Assembly (NCBI GenBank): GCA_017434825.1 | Contig: JAFSGC010000019.1 | Coordinates: 1-49,278, forward strand | Length of the DNA: 49,278 nucleotides | Origin: Bacilli bacterium | GTDB lineage: Bacteria > Bacillota_I > Bacilli_A > RF39 > UBA660 | Direction of reading: 5' to 3' | Shown: positions 1-9,230 of the stretch, in pieces | Layout: each line of letters opens with the position of its first letter | Numbering within the stretch: position 1 is the stretch's first letter | Program-made: the position numbers and the translations under genes | The notes under the pieces: model-generated | Databases searched by the model: none | What the model saw: only the letters and a program-made list of their open reading frames with translations | What the model was told of the DNA's origin: nothing

Positions 1-53
1 AGCAAAATATCGATTTCTACTTTCTTTTTTTCTGTCAATTGGGTATAATTCAT
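1..53 (-). CDS. IS30-like transposase, N-terminal fragment
   Basis: An ATG at 53-51 opens a reading frame that leaves the window after 17 codons, beginning MNYTQLTEKKKVEID. The [KN]YxxLTxxxxxxI pattern is typical of the N-terminal helix-turn-helix of IS30-family transposases, which cut and join DNA with a DDE domain that lies outside the window. AAGGAGG sits 9 bases upstream. An identical start occurs at 49228 on the plus strand. The family call is inference from a very short piece. Confidence 0.6.
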   Translation of the reverse strand, partial: MNYTQLTEKKKVEIDIL

Positions 54-141
54 TTTAAGAGTCCTCCTTGCCGGGTGTGGCTCTTTTTTATTGTATCAAA
101 AAACCGCACCGAGTGGTGCGGTTGAGATTTCAATTTAGGAA
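3..141 (-). mobile_element. Left end of IS30-like insertion sequence (copy 1, cut by contig end)
   Basis: These 139 bases are the exact reverse complement of 49140-49278. They hold an IS end, a hairpin with stem 102-110/115-123, a Shine-Dalgarno AAGGAGG and the start of a transposase gene reading out of the window. Identity stops abruptly after base 141, beside the alr terminator, and this marks the IS boundary. The assignment to IS30 rests on the first 17 residues only; the repeat itself is seen directly. Confidence 0.8.
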
Positions 142-142
142 T

Positions 143-172
143 AAAAAAAGGAAAATATTTTTTCCTTTTTTT
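143..172. terminator. Bidirectional terminator after alr
   Basis: An A-rich/T-rich stem with GG/CC in each arm and a TATT loop, flanked by A and T runs, ends at the alr stop codon (171-173). It can stop transcription from either side and separates alr from the insertion sequence. Confidence 0.6.
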
Positions 173-1229
173 ATTTTACATAAACTCTTGGAATTCTTTT
201 CCCGACACTACATATTACTTCATAATTAATTGTATCTAAATGTTTTGCTATTTCATTAATATGTTTATTATCTTTAATTAATGTTACTTTATCTCCTATC
301 CTTATGGTATCATCCACTTTAATAAATAACATATCCATACAAATATTTCCTACTATAGGATACTTTTTATCATTAATATAAACATATCTTCCAGTATTCT
401 TACGAATAATTCCATCTGCATACCCAATTGGAATAACCGCTATTTTTCCATTACCAAAGACACGATATTGTCCATTATAACCAACAGTTTCATCTGTTAC
501 GTCATTTATTTGGATTACAGTGCTATATAGTGAAAATGTTGATTTTAAATCTAACTTAGTTTTAACTAGACCATACATTGCAATGCCCAATCTACAGCCA
601 TTAACATATTCTAACTTTTCATAATTCAAAGTATAACCACTTGCTCCGAAATGAACAATTGGAATATCTTCAAGATTAATATTGCTAGTTATTAATTCAA
701 ATTTTTTGATTTGCTTTTCGGTATCCATTAAACTGCTATCATTATAAATGTGTGTATATATACCTTCGATAAAAATATTATTTACTTTTAATAACTGATA
801 CACTTTATTTAATTCATCGTTACTAGAAATACCTAATCTATTCATCCCTGTATTAATTTTCAAATGAACTTTTATATTATTCAAATCTTCGATATGAATT
901 AAATTCAAATAACTTAAACTTGATATAGATATTGTTATATTGTTTTCTCTACATACATTTAAATCTAAAGTATCAATCACTCCTAAACAAAGGATTGGAA
1001 TTTCTCTGTAAGCCTTTCTAATTTCTAAAGCTTCCTCTAAGGTAGCTACTGCTAAATAGTTACATCCGCCTTCAATAATTTTACCTACTACTTCATTGCT
1101 ATTATGACCATAACAGTCAGCTTTAACAACACCAATATGATAGTCATAATCCTGTAAATTATTTATTAACATTTGAACATTATCTTTAATATTATTTAAA
1201 TTTATTTCTGCATATGTTTTACGATACAT
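171..1229 (-). CDS. alr: Alanine racemase
   Basis: This 352-residue protein interconverts L- and D-alanine with PLP in the cytoplasm and supplies D-Ala for peptidoglycan. The PLP-binding lysine is Lys36 in VVKADCYGH; the usual form is VKADAYGHG, so a Cys replaces Ala. RLGIAMYG and NICMDML, typical of the C-terminal beta domain, are present, and the length is close to the family norm (about 360-390). A GGGAGATGAAACA ribosome site precedes the ATG. The gene lies 61 bp beyond the YugP-like gene, with a terminator in between. Its presence argues that the host makes a cell wall. Confidence 0.93.
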   Translation of the reverse strand: MYRKTYAEINLNNIKDNVQMLINNLQDYDYHIGVVKADCYGHNSNEVVGKIIEGGCNYLAVATLEEALEIRKAYREIPILCLGVIDTLDLNVCRENNITISISSLSYLNLIHIEDLNNIKVHLKINTGMNRLGISSNDELNKVYQLLKVNNIFIEGIYTHIYNDSSLMDTEKQIKKFELITSNINLEDIPIVHFGASGYTLNYEKLEYVNGCRLGIAMYGLVKTKLDLKSTFSLYSTVIQINDVTDETVGYNGQYRVFGNGKIAVIPIGYADGIIRKNTGRYVYINDKKYPIVGNICMDMLFIKVDDTIRIGDKVTLIKDNKHINEIAKHLDTINYEVICSVGKRIPRVYVK

Positions 1230-1242
1230 TGTTTCATCTCCC

Positions 1243-1276
1243 TAAAAAAAATGCAGGTACAATAGTACCTACATTT
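1243..1276 (-). terminator. Rho-independent terminator after the YugP-like gene
   Basis: A 10-bp stem (1251-1260 with 1265-1274), AATA loop, is followed on the minus strand by a run of seven T. It lies between the stop of the YugP-like gene and the alr ribosome site, so it ends the gltX-cysS-yugP unit. Confidence 0.8.
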
Positions 1277-1290
1277 GAATACTTTGCATA

Positions 1291-1956
1291 CTAATCATTA
1301 TTTCTTGCAATTAATACCAATCTTAAGATTTGAATAGCACTAGCCAGAACACCTGCTACATAAGTAAGAGCTGCACTTCTTAATACTTTTTTTACTCCTT
1401 TAGCTTCATCGCTTTTTACAATATGAAGACTATCTAGTTCATCTTTTGCTCTCTTACTTGCATTAAATTCTACTGGTAAAGTTACAATTTGAAAAATTAA
1501 TCCTAACATAGTAAATGCTATACCAAGATATAACAAATCTAAGATTTGCAATAAAATACCAATTAAAATTATATAATATGAAATTGATGTTGCAATATTA
1601 ACCATCGGAAATATAAAGCTTCTAAAGCGCATATACATGTATCCTTCTTTATCTTGAATCGCATGTCCGCATTCGTGAGCAGCTATAGCAATTGATGCTA
1701 CGGTTTCTCCTTCATATACAGCTTTTGAAAGTCTAACTACTTTTCTTTTAGGATCATAATGATCTGATAAATATCCTGAAGTTTCTACTACATAAACATT
1801 TTGTAAACCATGTTTATCTAAAATTTGTCTTGCAACTTCTTGGCCAGTTAATTTATTGGAATTTTTAACCTTTAAATATTTTTTATAAGTGCCTTTTACA
1901 TTTAAATCTGCAATAAGAGGAATTACAATAGTTAAAGCTATTAAAAAATAATCCAT
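1291..1956 (-). CDS. YugP-like membrane zinc metallopeptidase
   Basis: A 221-residue membrane protein with the zinc-protease motif HECGH at residues 94-98. A hydrophobic segment covers residues 2-18 and several more lie after the motif (about 115-170 and near the C-terminus). This matches the YugP/putative neutral zinc metallopeptidase family (Pfam Zn_peptidase_2). No substrate is known for the family. Its ATG overlaps the cysS stop codon by one base (TAATG), so it is translationally coupled to cysS. The catalytic call rests on the motif and the membrane layout. Confidence 0.88.
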   Translation of the reverse strand: MDYFLIALTIVIPLIADLNVKGTYKKYLKVKNSNKLTGQEVARQILDKHGLQNVYVVETSGYLSDHYDPKRKVVRLSKAVYEGETVASIAIAAHECGHAIQDKEGYMYMRFRSFIFPMVNIATSISYYIILIGILLQILDLLYLGIAFTMLGLIFQIVTLPVEFNASKRAKDELDSLHIVKSDEAKGVKKVLRSAALTYVAGVLASAIQILRLVLIARNND

Positions 1957-3338
1957 TATTTCACCTCGTAAATTGTACCTTCTCTAGTATCTTTTAAAAC
2001 AATATTTTGAGAAAGTAATTCTTCTCTAATTTGATCTGCTAAAGCATAATCTTTATTTTGTTTAGCTACATTTCTTTTTTCAATCATTTCTTTAATATAG
2101 TCTTCATTTAATACTTCTTCTTTTTTAGTTAAATCAAGTGATAAAACTTTATCAAATTCTTTAATTAAAGCAAGCTTAGTTGCATCATTTACTTCTTCTT
2201 TTAATAAATTATAAATTAAAGTAATTGCATTCGAAGTGTTTAAATCATTACCAATAGCTTCTTTAAATAAATCATTGTATTTATTAAATACTTCATCATT
2301 TAAATCACCATCTTCTTTTAAAGATAATACCCTATTTTTTAGTTTTTTATACGCAATAGAGGCATTTTCTAAAGCATCATAAGAGAATACCAATTGGTTA
2401 CGATAATGAGATGTTAAACACATATAACGATATGCAAGTGGACTATATCCATGTTTTTCAATTGTAGCTAAAGTTAAACTTTCACCACTACTTTTACTCA
2501 TCTTACCATTTTTATCATTTAAATGTTCTGCATGAACCCAATACTTACACCAAGGATGTCCAATATAACTTTCACTTTGAGCAATTTCATTAGTGTGATG
2601 TGGGAAAATATTATCTACACCACCACAGTGAATATCCAAGTATTCTCCTAAATTTTTAAGAGATATTCCAGAACATTCAATATGCCATCCTGGATACCCA
2701 ACACCAAATGGTGTATCCCATTTTAATTCTTGAGTATCAAATTTCGATTTTGTAAACCATAATACAAAATCATTTTTATTTTTCTTATTTGTATCTTCTT
2801 CTACAGTATCTCTTACTCCTGAAATAAGTGAGTCTTCATCTGCATTAGTTAGTACATAATACTTTTCTAACTTAGATGTATCAAAATAAATGTTGCCACC
2901 AGCTTTATAAGCATAGCCAGTATCTAACAATTTTTGAATTATTTTAATATATTCATCAATATTTTCAGTTGCTGGAGAAACAATCTCAGGTGTCTTAATA
3001 TTTAATTTTTCTGTGTCTGCAAAAAATGCATCAGTATAAAACTTAGCAATATCTAGTACTGTCTTATTTTCTTTCTTTGCACTTTTTACCATTTTGTCAT
3101 CGCCAGTATCGCTATCTGATGATAGAAGGCCAACATCTGTTATATTCATACATCTTTTAACATTATATCCAAGATACACTAAAGTTTTTTCTAATATATC
3201 TTCCATAATATAAGTTCTTAAGTTACCAATATGAGCATAATGATACACAGTTGGACCACATGTATACATATTAACAACGTTCTCATCCCAAGGAATAAAT
3301 TCTTCTACTGTTTTTGTTAATGTGTTATAAATTTTCAT
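1956..3338 (-). CDS. cysS: Cysteinyl-tRNA synthetase
   Basis: A 460-residue class I aminoacyl-tRNA synthetase that charges tRNA-Cys in the cytoplasm. The ATP-binding signature is HIGN at residues 36-39, preceded by the zinc-ligand region CGPTVY (27-32); KMSKS follows in the second half (NGKMSKSSGE). The HIECSG and GGVDNIFPHH segments are characteristic of CysRS. Length is normal. It lies 8 bp after gltX and overlaps the next gene by one base. gltX and cysS are also close in Bacillus, though there cysE lies between them. Confidence 0.97.
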   Translation of the reverse strand: MKIYNTLTKTVEEFIPWDENVVNMYTCGPTVYHYAHIGNLRTYIMEDILEKTLVYLGYNVKRCMNITDVGLLSSDSDTGDDKMVKSAKKENKTVLDIAKFYTDAFFADTEKLNIKTPEIVSPATENIDEYIKIIQKLLDTGYAYKAGGNIYFDTSKLEKYYVLTNADEDSLISGVRDTVEEDTNKKNKNDFVLWFTKSKFDTQELKWDTPFGVGYPGWHIECSGISLKNLGEYLDIHCGGVDNIFPHHTNEIAQSESYIGHPWCKYWVHAEHLNDKNGKMSKSSGESLTLATIEKHGYSPLAYRYMCLTSHYRNQLVFSYDALENASIAYKKLKNRVLSLKEDGDLNDEVFNKYNDLFKEAIGNDLNTSNAITLIYNLLKEEVNDATKLALIKEFDKVLSLDLTKKEEVLNEDYIKEMIEKRNVAKQNKDYALADQIREELLSQNIVLKDTREGTIYEVK

Positions 3339-3346
3339 TTTTTTAC

Positions 3347-4768
3347 CTACTTTCTTAAATTGTTTAATGTTTTTTCTTTTCCAAGTAAGTAGATACAGGC
3401 ATCAAGTTCAGGGCCATGCATATAACCACTAGCTTTAATACGGAGTGGCATATATAACAATTTTCCTTTTACATTTAAGCTATTTTTTACATTATCAACA
3501 GCTATCTTGATATTATCAGTATTCCAATCAGTAATAAGTTCAATTTCACTAATAAACTTTTCAATTACTAAAGGAACAACTTCATCACTTTGTAAAAGTT
3601 CGATGCACTCATCTGATAAATTATATTCCTCTGTAAAGAAGTTTTTAACTACATCATTAATTTGAACACCATAACTAATATGTCCTTTATAAGTTAATAA
3701 TAATTTATTAACCCATTCTTCTGATTTGTCGCTTGTATCATGTGTTAAATATGGTTTAATCCATTCAAGATATTTTTCATCATCCATATCTTTAATATAA
3801 TGAGCATTGAACCATTCTAACTTTTTAATATCATAACATCCTGGAGCATTAGAAATACGATTAATATCAAATGCTTCTTCTAATTCTTTAAGAGTAAAAA
3901 TTTCTCTATTTTCTTTCGGAGACCATCCAAGTAAAGCTAAATAATTAATAATAGCTTCTGGTAAAAATCCACGATTAATTAAATCCATTAAATTATCATC
4001 TTTATTACGTTTACTAATTTTAGTACCATCGGCTTTAATAACTAAAGGTTGATGGATATAAGCAGGACTTTCCCAACCAAAAGATTTATATAAAAGTAAA
4101 TACTTTGGAGTACTTGATAAATATTCATTACCACGATTAACATGTGATATTTCCATTAAATGATCATCAATTACGTTTGCAAAATTATATGTAGGAAATC
4201 CATCACTTTTAATTAAAATTTGATCTTCTAAAGTAGAATTGTCTACTTTAATTTCACCATACACTGTATCTATATAGGATGTAACTCCTTCTTTAGGCAT
4301 CTTTTGTCTAATAACATATTTTTCGCCAGCTGCGATTCTAGCACGAGCTTCTTCTAAAGGAATATTTGCACAATGACCATCATAAGTAAATGCTACTTTA
4401 CGAGCATTGGCAATTTCTCTTAATTTATTTAATCTTTCTTCATCACAAAAACAATAATATGCATCCCCTTTTTCAACTAATTGTTCTGCATACTCTTTGT
4501 AGATTTCTAGTCTTTCACTTTGAAAATAAGGGCCATATTCTCCACCGGCACCAACGCCTTCATCTGGTTTAAGGCCTACTAAATCTAAAGTCTGACAAAT
4601 AAAATCGACAGCACCTTCAACTTTACGCTCTTGGTCTGTATCCTCGATTCTTAAAATAAATTCTCCACCCATACTTTTAGCAGTTAAATATGCAAATAAT
4701 GCACTTCTTAAGTTACCAATATGCATATAACCAGTTGGTGATGGAGCAAATCTTGTTCTAACTTTCAT
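3347..4768 (-). CDS. gltX: Glutamyl-tRNA synthetase
   Basis: A 473-residue class I synthetase. HIGN is at residues 16-19 within PSPTGYMHIGN and KISKR is at 250-254. CFC at 106-108 and Cys133 fit the zinc finger seen in many bacterial GluRS. In most Firmicutes this enzyme also charges tRNA-Gln with Glu for later amidation; whether that holds here cannot be read from the sequence. It is the first gene of a gltX-cysS-yugP operon, with a promoter at 4786-4814 and a GAGGTGG ribosome site. Confidence 0.97.
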   Translation of the reverse strand: MKVRTRFAPSPTGYMHIGNLRSALFAYLTAKSMGGEFILRIEDTDQERKVEGAVDFICQTLDLVGLKPDEGVGAGGEYGPYFQSERLEIYKEYAEQLVEKGDAYYCFCDEERLNKLREIANARKVAFTYDGHCANIPLEEARARIAAGEKYVIRQKMPKEGVTSYIDTVYGEIKVDNSTLEDQILIKSDGFPTYNFANVIDDHLMEISHVNRGNEYLSSTPKYLLLYKSFGWESPAYIHQPLVIKADGTKISKRNKDDNLMDLINRGFLPEAIINYLALLGWSPKENREIFTLKELEEAFDINRISNAPGCYDIKKLEWFNAHYIKDMDDEKYLEWIKPYLTHDTSDKSEEWVNKLLLTYKGHISYGVQINDVVKNFFTEEYNLSDECIELLQSDEVVPLVIEKFISEIELITDWNTDNIKIAVDNVKNSLNVKGKLLYMPLRIKASGYMHGPELDACIYLLGKEKTLNNLRK

Positions 4769-4785
4769 TTTTCCACCTCAAAGGT

Positions 4786-4814
4786 ATTTTATCACGATAA
4801 ACTTGTAAAGTAAA
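4786..4814 (-). promoter_or_regulatory. Promoter of gltX operon
   Basis: On the minus strand TTTACT (4814-4809) and TAAAAT (4791-4786) are 17 bp apart. It lies between the terminator of the upstream gene and the gltX ribosome site. Confidence 0.6.
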
Positions 4815-4822
4815 TTTTTTAC

Positions 4823-4850
4823 AAAAAAAATTCACTATTATCTAGTGAAT
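4823..4850 (-). terminator. Terminator containing the stop codon of the solenoid protein gene
   Basis: An 8-bp stem ATTCACTA/TAGTGAAT (4830-4837 with 4843-4850) encloses the TAA stop (4838-4840) in its loop. On the minus strand it is followed by eight T. Confidence 0.8.
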
Positions 4851-7800
4851 TGTTCAGTGTTTCTTCTCCTACACTCTATTATAATAGAGTTACCTAATTG
4901 ACTTAAGGACATAATAAATCCCGAAATATTTAAATGTTCTTGTAAAGGACATAAATTAGACTCTATCGATTGTTTTAAATTTTGAATATCAATTTCTTTA
5001 CTTATCATAACATCATCTATAGCATTTTGAGAAATACCTTCAGATGATAACAAACCCACTATAAAAGATATATACTTATCTACTAAATTTTGAGTAGCTA
5101 AATAAAAATTACCTTCCACAACCATTTGTAGTGACTCTCCGCTCCAGCTAAAATTATCAGGCAAATTACTTGCGCAATTAAGTCGATGAGCGAGTTCGCC
5201 AAATAAGAAATCTTTTCTATTATTAATGTATTCTTGATTCATAGGAGTTCTTTCATTATCATTTATAATAGTTTCAATTTGATTAACTATAGCTAACAAA
5301 TCATCTACTTTAACTTTACAATCAAGAGAAACTACCTTTTTAGCCATTCCATAAGATACATCATATTTATAATCCATCACACGTACTGTATCAGGATCAT
5401 CAGTAGGATATATTCTTAAATGTTCTGAAGCATTTCTTAAACAGCTTACTAATTTTTTATTAATTAAACTTAATCGTTCAAACATATTATTTCCATCTTG
5501 CAGTCTTCCTTTTAATACCGTTGCAGTACTTGTTAAACTATTTAAAGAACCACTACCTTTTACTCTTACATTATTAAAGCTTTGAATAATACCATCTATC
5601 CATTGTAAACTTCCAGTATCAAAAGATTTATCACTTCTTTTATTAAGCTTATTTACATAGTTCATCACATCTTCTGGCGCAATAGAGATATTTAATGCAC
5701 TTAATTTTAAATCTAAGAATTCAATTCCTTCATTATTGAAATTAGAAAAAGTTTCATTTAAATATAACATTAAAGCCACCAACTTTGGATCATTAATACC
5801 AAATAAAGATTTCATCATATTCGTTTCAAAATGCTCAAACATAGATTCTGCTATAGCATCCTCACAAGTATATATTTCTTTAGGTAATTTATTTATTGTA
5901 GCTAAATTATTACCGACTTTGTCGTAAATAAATTTTAAACGAGAATAATCCATTCCATTAAAATCAAATGGTAGCTCACTTAATCTTTCAAAATGTACAA
6001 TTCCATCTTTAGTAACAAATTTCAAGAAAATTTCTAAACATTCTACTGGAGCATAAAATAAAATCCTTGGAATTGATTGCAGCTTTGTAAGATCATTATT
6101 AGCTTTATCAATTAATAATTGAAAAATTTCAATAGGACATGAAAAAAATTCCTCTGGTAATTTTTGTAAAGAAGAAACTTTAAAAATTCCATTTTCTCTA
6201 TTAATGTTCGATAAAATTTGTTGATGTTCGTCGTCTGTAAAAAAAATACCATTAGGTACATCATTAAAAATTGAAATATCATAATTATATATTTCTAATA
6301 ATTTATTGATTACATCCAGTGAATAACTATAAAAAATCGAAGGTAAATTAGAGATTTTATTAAAATCTACTTTTCCATTAACTTTAACTAAATTAGTTAA
6401 ATAATCATATTTTTCTTTCGAGCTATATAAAAGTGATTCAGGAATATTTGGAAGTAATGAATAATCGCCTTTAATGTCATCTAAAACATCAATAATCCTT
6501 TCGTACGAACAAGATTTATCCCAAAAACCATATGGAAAACTATTAGTAATCGAAAGGTCTAACCCGTTTTGTCTAATTTTATTAATAATAAAACTAAGTT
6601 TATCGCAACTAACTGAAAACGCCTTATCAGATAACTCTTTTAATTCTTCAATAGTAATTAGATTTGTTGTGTTTAATAGATTATATATTTCTAAGAGTTG
6701 TTCATTAGATATTCGAGGACTATAAAGAACATATGGTATGTCTTGCAATTTACTTAGATTAAAAGAATTTCCATCCATCGTAAATTTGAATAAAGTATCT
6801 ATTTTGGGAATTGGACACATCATTAATTCTTTAGGAATTTGAGAAAGCAAAGAAAAATCTAAAATACCATTTTCATTAGTAACATAGTGAATAATTCGAT
6901 TAAATTTATCTTTATAACACCTAAATATTAACATATCTACGTTATTCAAAACATTTATAGATAAATTTTGTTTGAGTATTTGTTCTACAAATATTTGTAA
7001 TCTTGATAATTTACAATTAAAACAAATTTCCGGAATATTTTGAATATCATTAGGGAAAATCTTATATAAGTAATAAAAATTTTCTAACGAACAATAATTA
7101 TGAAATAAAACACTTGGTAAATGTTCTAAACAACTTATATCTATATTTTCTGGTAATTCATCAAATGTTTTAACAATCGGAACATTATTTAAATAACATA
7201 ATATCTCACAAATTCTTTCAGTATTGTTTACTGGAGTTAATATAGAGGCAGGTAAATTCTTCAAATATGTTATACCGGATTTTTTTCCAGTTCTTTTTAG
7301 CAAAAGTTTAACTAAATTATCTCTTTTTTCACTTTCGCATTTACATAATGAAGAAATACCATTTAGCCATTCAAAATGGATGTCTCCTTTTTCATCTGTT
7401 ATATATCCTATAACACTTTGAAAATCTGCATCTTCACATAAAAACAGAATATTAGGCAAATCATTTACAGTAAGTAAACAATTGTTATTTTTCAACATTT
7501 CAACAATAGTTAAGAATCTTGTTACAGAGCATTTAGGATTAAGTGCAATCGCAGGAATTCTTCCTACGTCTTGGATGCCCCTTTCATCTGCAGTAATTTC
7601 TAATAGTTCATTTAACTTTGAAGGTTCAACCCGATAAAATAATGTAGCAAGATTATATATCCCCTCTTGATCTAAATTCATAGCAATATAATCATCTATT
7701 TCATCAGAAATTTCTTGATGTTGATTCATCGAAATAATTCCACTTCCAAAGTTTTTTAAATAACTTACCGGCAAACAAATATTAAGATGATTATTTGGAT

Positions 7801-8257
7801 GTCTATTTTTGATATAAGCCATATTATTAATAATTTCAAATGGAACGAAATCCTCTGAAGAGCTTACTCGATGCCCCAATGAATCTCGAATTTTTTGAAT
7901 TACTACAACGGCTCTTTTTAGTCTTTCTTCTAATTCAGGCTCGTAACAATTTAAAATACTTACTTTAACAACCCCATAAGAATTATTTTCATTTATTATA
8001 TTATCGACTTCATTAAGTGCAACACTATCCATTTGTCTTTCAACTACTTCTGCTAAAAAAAGCAAATCCCAAATTATGTGTTTTCCTTTTTCATAATCAA
8101 AACGGAGTTCATATTTACTTTTGGATATATCAATTTTTTCAAAATAATTTTCTTTTTGACGCATTAAATTAGTTGTTCCAAATTCATTGAAATTTAATAT
8201 GTCTGAAAATAAACTTCCACCATTAAGTGCAATATCTTGTAAACTTCTTCTCGCCAT
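4838..8257 (-). CDS. Large alpha-solenoid repeat protein, function unknown
   Basis: A 1139-residue protein I do not recognise. Residues 235 to about 820 are a regular tandem repeat. Each unit starts with a hydrophobic-Pro pair followed by an aromatic/aliphatic patch (for example LPNILF, LPSIFY, LPEEFF), then a helix-rich stretch, often a G-x-hydrophobic-x-F turn, then LxxLP. Pro anchors are at about 235, 268, 336, 381, 409, 475, 508, 575, 606, 639, 668, 701, 730, 763 and 792, spaced 28-35 residues, with a few degenerate anchors between (302, 441, 543). The spacing suggests a right-handed helical solenoid like mTERF or PPR proteins, but sequence kinship is not shown. The first 230 and last 320 residues look globular. 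There is no signal peptide or membrane helix. It is monocistronic, with its own promoter and terminator. Confidence 0.75.
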   Translation of the reverse strand: MARRSLQDIALNGGSLFSDILNFNEFGTTNLMRQKENYFEKIDISKSKYELRFDYEKGKHIIWDLLFLAEVVERQMDSVALNEVDNIINENNSYGVVKVSILNCYEPELEERLKRAVVVIQKIRDSLGHRVSSSEDFVPFEIINNMAYIKNRHPNNHLNICLPVSYLKNFGSGIISMNQHQEISDEIDDYIAMNLDQEGIYNLATLFYRVEPSKLNELLEITADERGIQDVGRIPAIALNPKCSVTRFLTIVEMLKNNNCLLTVNDLPNILFLCEDADFQSVIGYITDEKGDIHFEWLNGISSLCKCESEKRDNLVKLLLKRTGKKSGITYLKNLPASILTPVNNTERICEILCYLNNVPIVKTFDELPENIDISCLEHLPSVLFHNYCSLENFYYLYKIFPNDIQNIPEICFNCKLSRLQIFVEQILKQNLSINVLNNVDMLIFRCYKDKFNRIIHYVTNENGILDFSLLSQIPKELMMCPIPKIDTLFKFTMDGNSFNLSKLQDIPYVLYSPRISNEQLLEIYNLLNTTNLITIEELKELSDKAFSVSCDKLSFIINKIRQNGLDLSITNSFPYGFWDKSCSYERIIDVLDDIKGDYSLLPNIPESLLYSSKEKYDYLTNLVKVNGKVDFNKISNLPSIFYSYSLDVINKLLEIYNYDISIFNDVPNGIFFTDDEHQQILSNINRENGIFKVSSLQKLPEEFFSCPIEIFQLLIDKANNDLTKLQSIPRILFYAPVECLEIFLKFVTKDGIVHFERLSELPFDFNGMDYSRLKFIYDKVGNNLATINKLPKEIYTCEDAIAESMFEHFETNMMKSLFGINDPKLVALMLYLNETFSNFNNEGIEFLDLKLSALNISIAPEDVMNYVNKLNKRSDKSFDTGSLQWIDGIIQSFNNVRVKGSGSLNSLTSTATVLKGRLQDGNNMFERLSLINKKLVSCLRNASEHLRIYPTDDPDTVRVMDYKYDVSYGMAKKVVSLDCKVKVDDLLAIVNQIETIINDNERTPMNQEYINNRKDFLFGELAHRLNCASNLPDNFSWSGESLQMVVEGNFYLATQNLVDKYISFIVGLLSSEGISQNAIDDVMISKEIDIQNLKQSIESNLCPLQEHLNISGFIMSLSQLGNSIIIECRRRNTEQFTR

Positions 8258-8284
8258 GATTATAAACTCCTTTATTATAAATAA

Positions 8285-8293
8285 ATTATAACA
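8285..8293 (-). promoter_or_regulatory. TG-extended -10 box of solenoid protein gene
   Basis: TGTTATAAT on the minus strand, 28 bp before the ATG. No good -35 is seen; it overlaps a T-rich stretch after the trxB terminator. Confidence 0.5.
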
Positions 8294-8304
8294 TCCTTAG
8301 CAAA

Positions 8305-8334
8305 ATAAAAAAAGACATTCATTTTGAATGTCTT
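8305..8334 (-). terminator. Terminator of the uvrA-lgt-trxB operon
   Basis: A 9-bp stem AAGACATTC/GAATGTCTT (8312-8320 with 8326-8334) is followed on the minus strand by a T run. The trxB stop codon (8333-8335) overlaps the stem. Confidence 0.8.
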
Positions 8335-9214
8335 ATTTATCTATATCTGAAACAGCAATTGCACCGTCAGCAGCTGCAGTAACTAGCTGATAGACACCTT
8401 TTTTTATACAATCTCCAACGGCATATACTCCATCAATTTCTGTCTTACAAACTTCATCAACAACTATATCACCTTCAATATTGGTTATGTTAAGTTCTTT
8501 AAATATTTCTGTATCTGGTTTATATCCTACATAGATAAATACTCCTGATACATTTAATATTTGACCATTATCAAGTTCAATACTTGATATTTTATTATCC
8601 TGTTCATTAAACTTTTGAATATTTACACCGTAGATGATTTCAATATTTTCTGTATTAATTACTCTTGAAACAAGTTCTTCTTCGCCTTTAAATTCTCTTC
8701 CGCGATGAAGCAAATATACTTTATTAGCTAAATTAGATAAATATAAAGATTCAGTTAATGCAGAATTACCACTACCTACTACAGCAACATCCGCTCCTTT
8801 ATATAAAAATCCATCACAAGTTGCACAAGTACTTATTCCTTTTCCTAGTAATTCTTGTTCTTTATCAAGCCCTAAATATTTTGGTTTTCTTCCAGTTGCT
8901 ATTATTACATTTTTTGCTTCATAAATACCACTTTTAGTTGTGATTTTCTTTATTTCACCATTACACTCTAATGCTGTTACTTCTTCATTTTTAAATGGTA
9001 TCTTCAATGTTTGAACTTGTTTAAATAATTGCATAGCTAAATCTGGACCAGATATTTCTTCATAACCCGGATAATTTCTAATTGTTGATATTTTTTGTAA
9101 TATTCCTCCGGGCGCACTTTTTTCAAACATCAAAACATTAAGACCTGCTCTTTTGGCATAAATACCGGCAGTAATTCCTCCCATACCCATACCAATTATT
9201 ATAACATCGTACAT
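8333..9214 (-). CDS. trxB: Thioredoxin-disulfide reductase
   Basis: A 293-residue FAD/NADPH flavoprotein that keeps thioredoxin reduced in the cytoplasm. It has the N-terminal FAD-binding GMGMGGITAGIY, the redox-active CATC at 130-133, the NADPH-binding GSGNSALTE and the C-terminal FAD motif GDC. It is slightly shorter than typical TrxB (about 305-320) but all key parts are present. It is the last gene of the uvrA-lgt-trxB operon, 16 bp after lgt, with ribosome site AAAGGAGATATC. A ferredoxin/flavodoxin-type reductase is less likely because the CATC centre is present. Confidence 0.93.
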   Translation of the reverse strand: MYDVIIIGMGMGGITAGIYAKRAGLNVLMFEKSAPGGILQKISTIRNYPGYEEISGPDLAMQLFKQVQTLKIPFKNEEVTALECNGEIKKITTKSGIYEAKNVIIATGRKPKYLGLDKEQELLGKGISTCATCDGFLYKGADVAVVGSGNSALTESLYLSNLANKVYLLHRGREFKGEEELVSRVINTENIEIIYGVNIQKFNEQDNKISSIELDNGQILNVSGVFIYVGYKPDTEIFKELNITNIEGDIVVDEVCKTEIDGVYAVGDCIKKGVYQLVTAAADGAIAVSDIDK

Positions 9215-9230
9215 TTAGATATCTCCTTTT

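Noticed and set aside
4390-4572. Plus-strand open frame inside gltX
   Set aside because: It lies antisense to a complete, well-conserved synthetase gene and has no ribosome site; it is a shadow of that gene.
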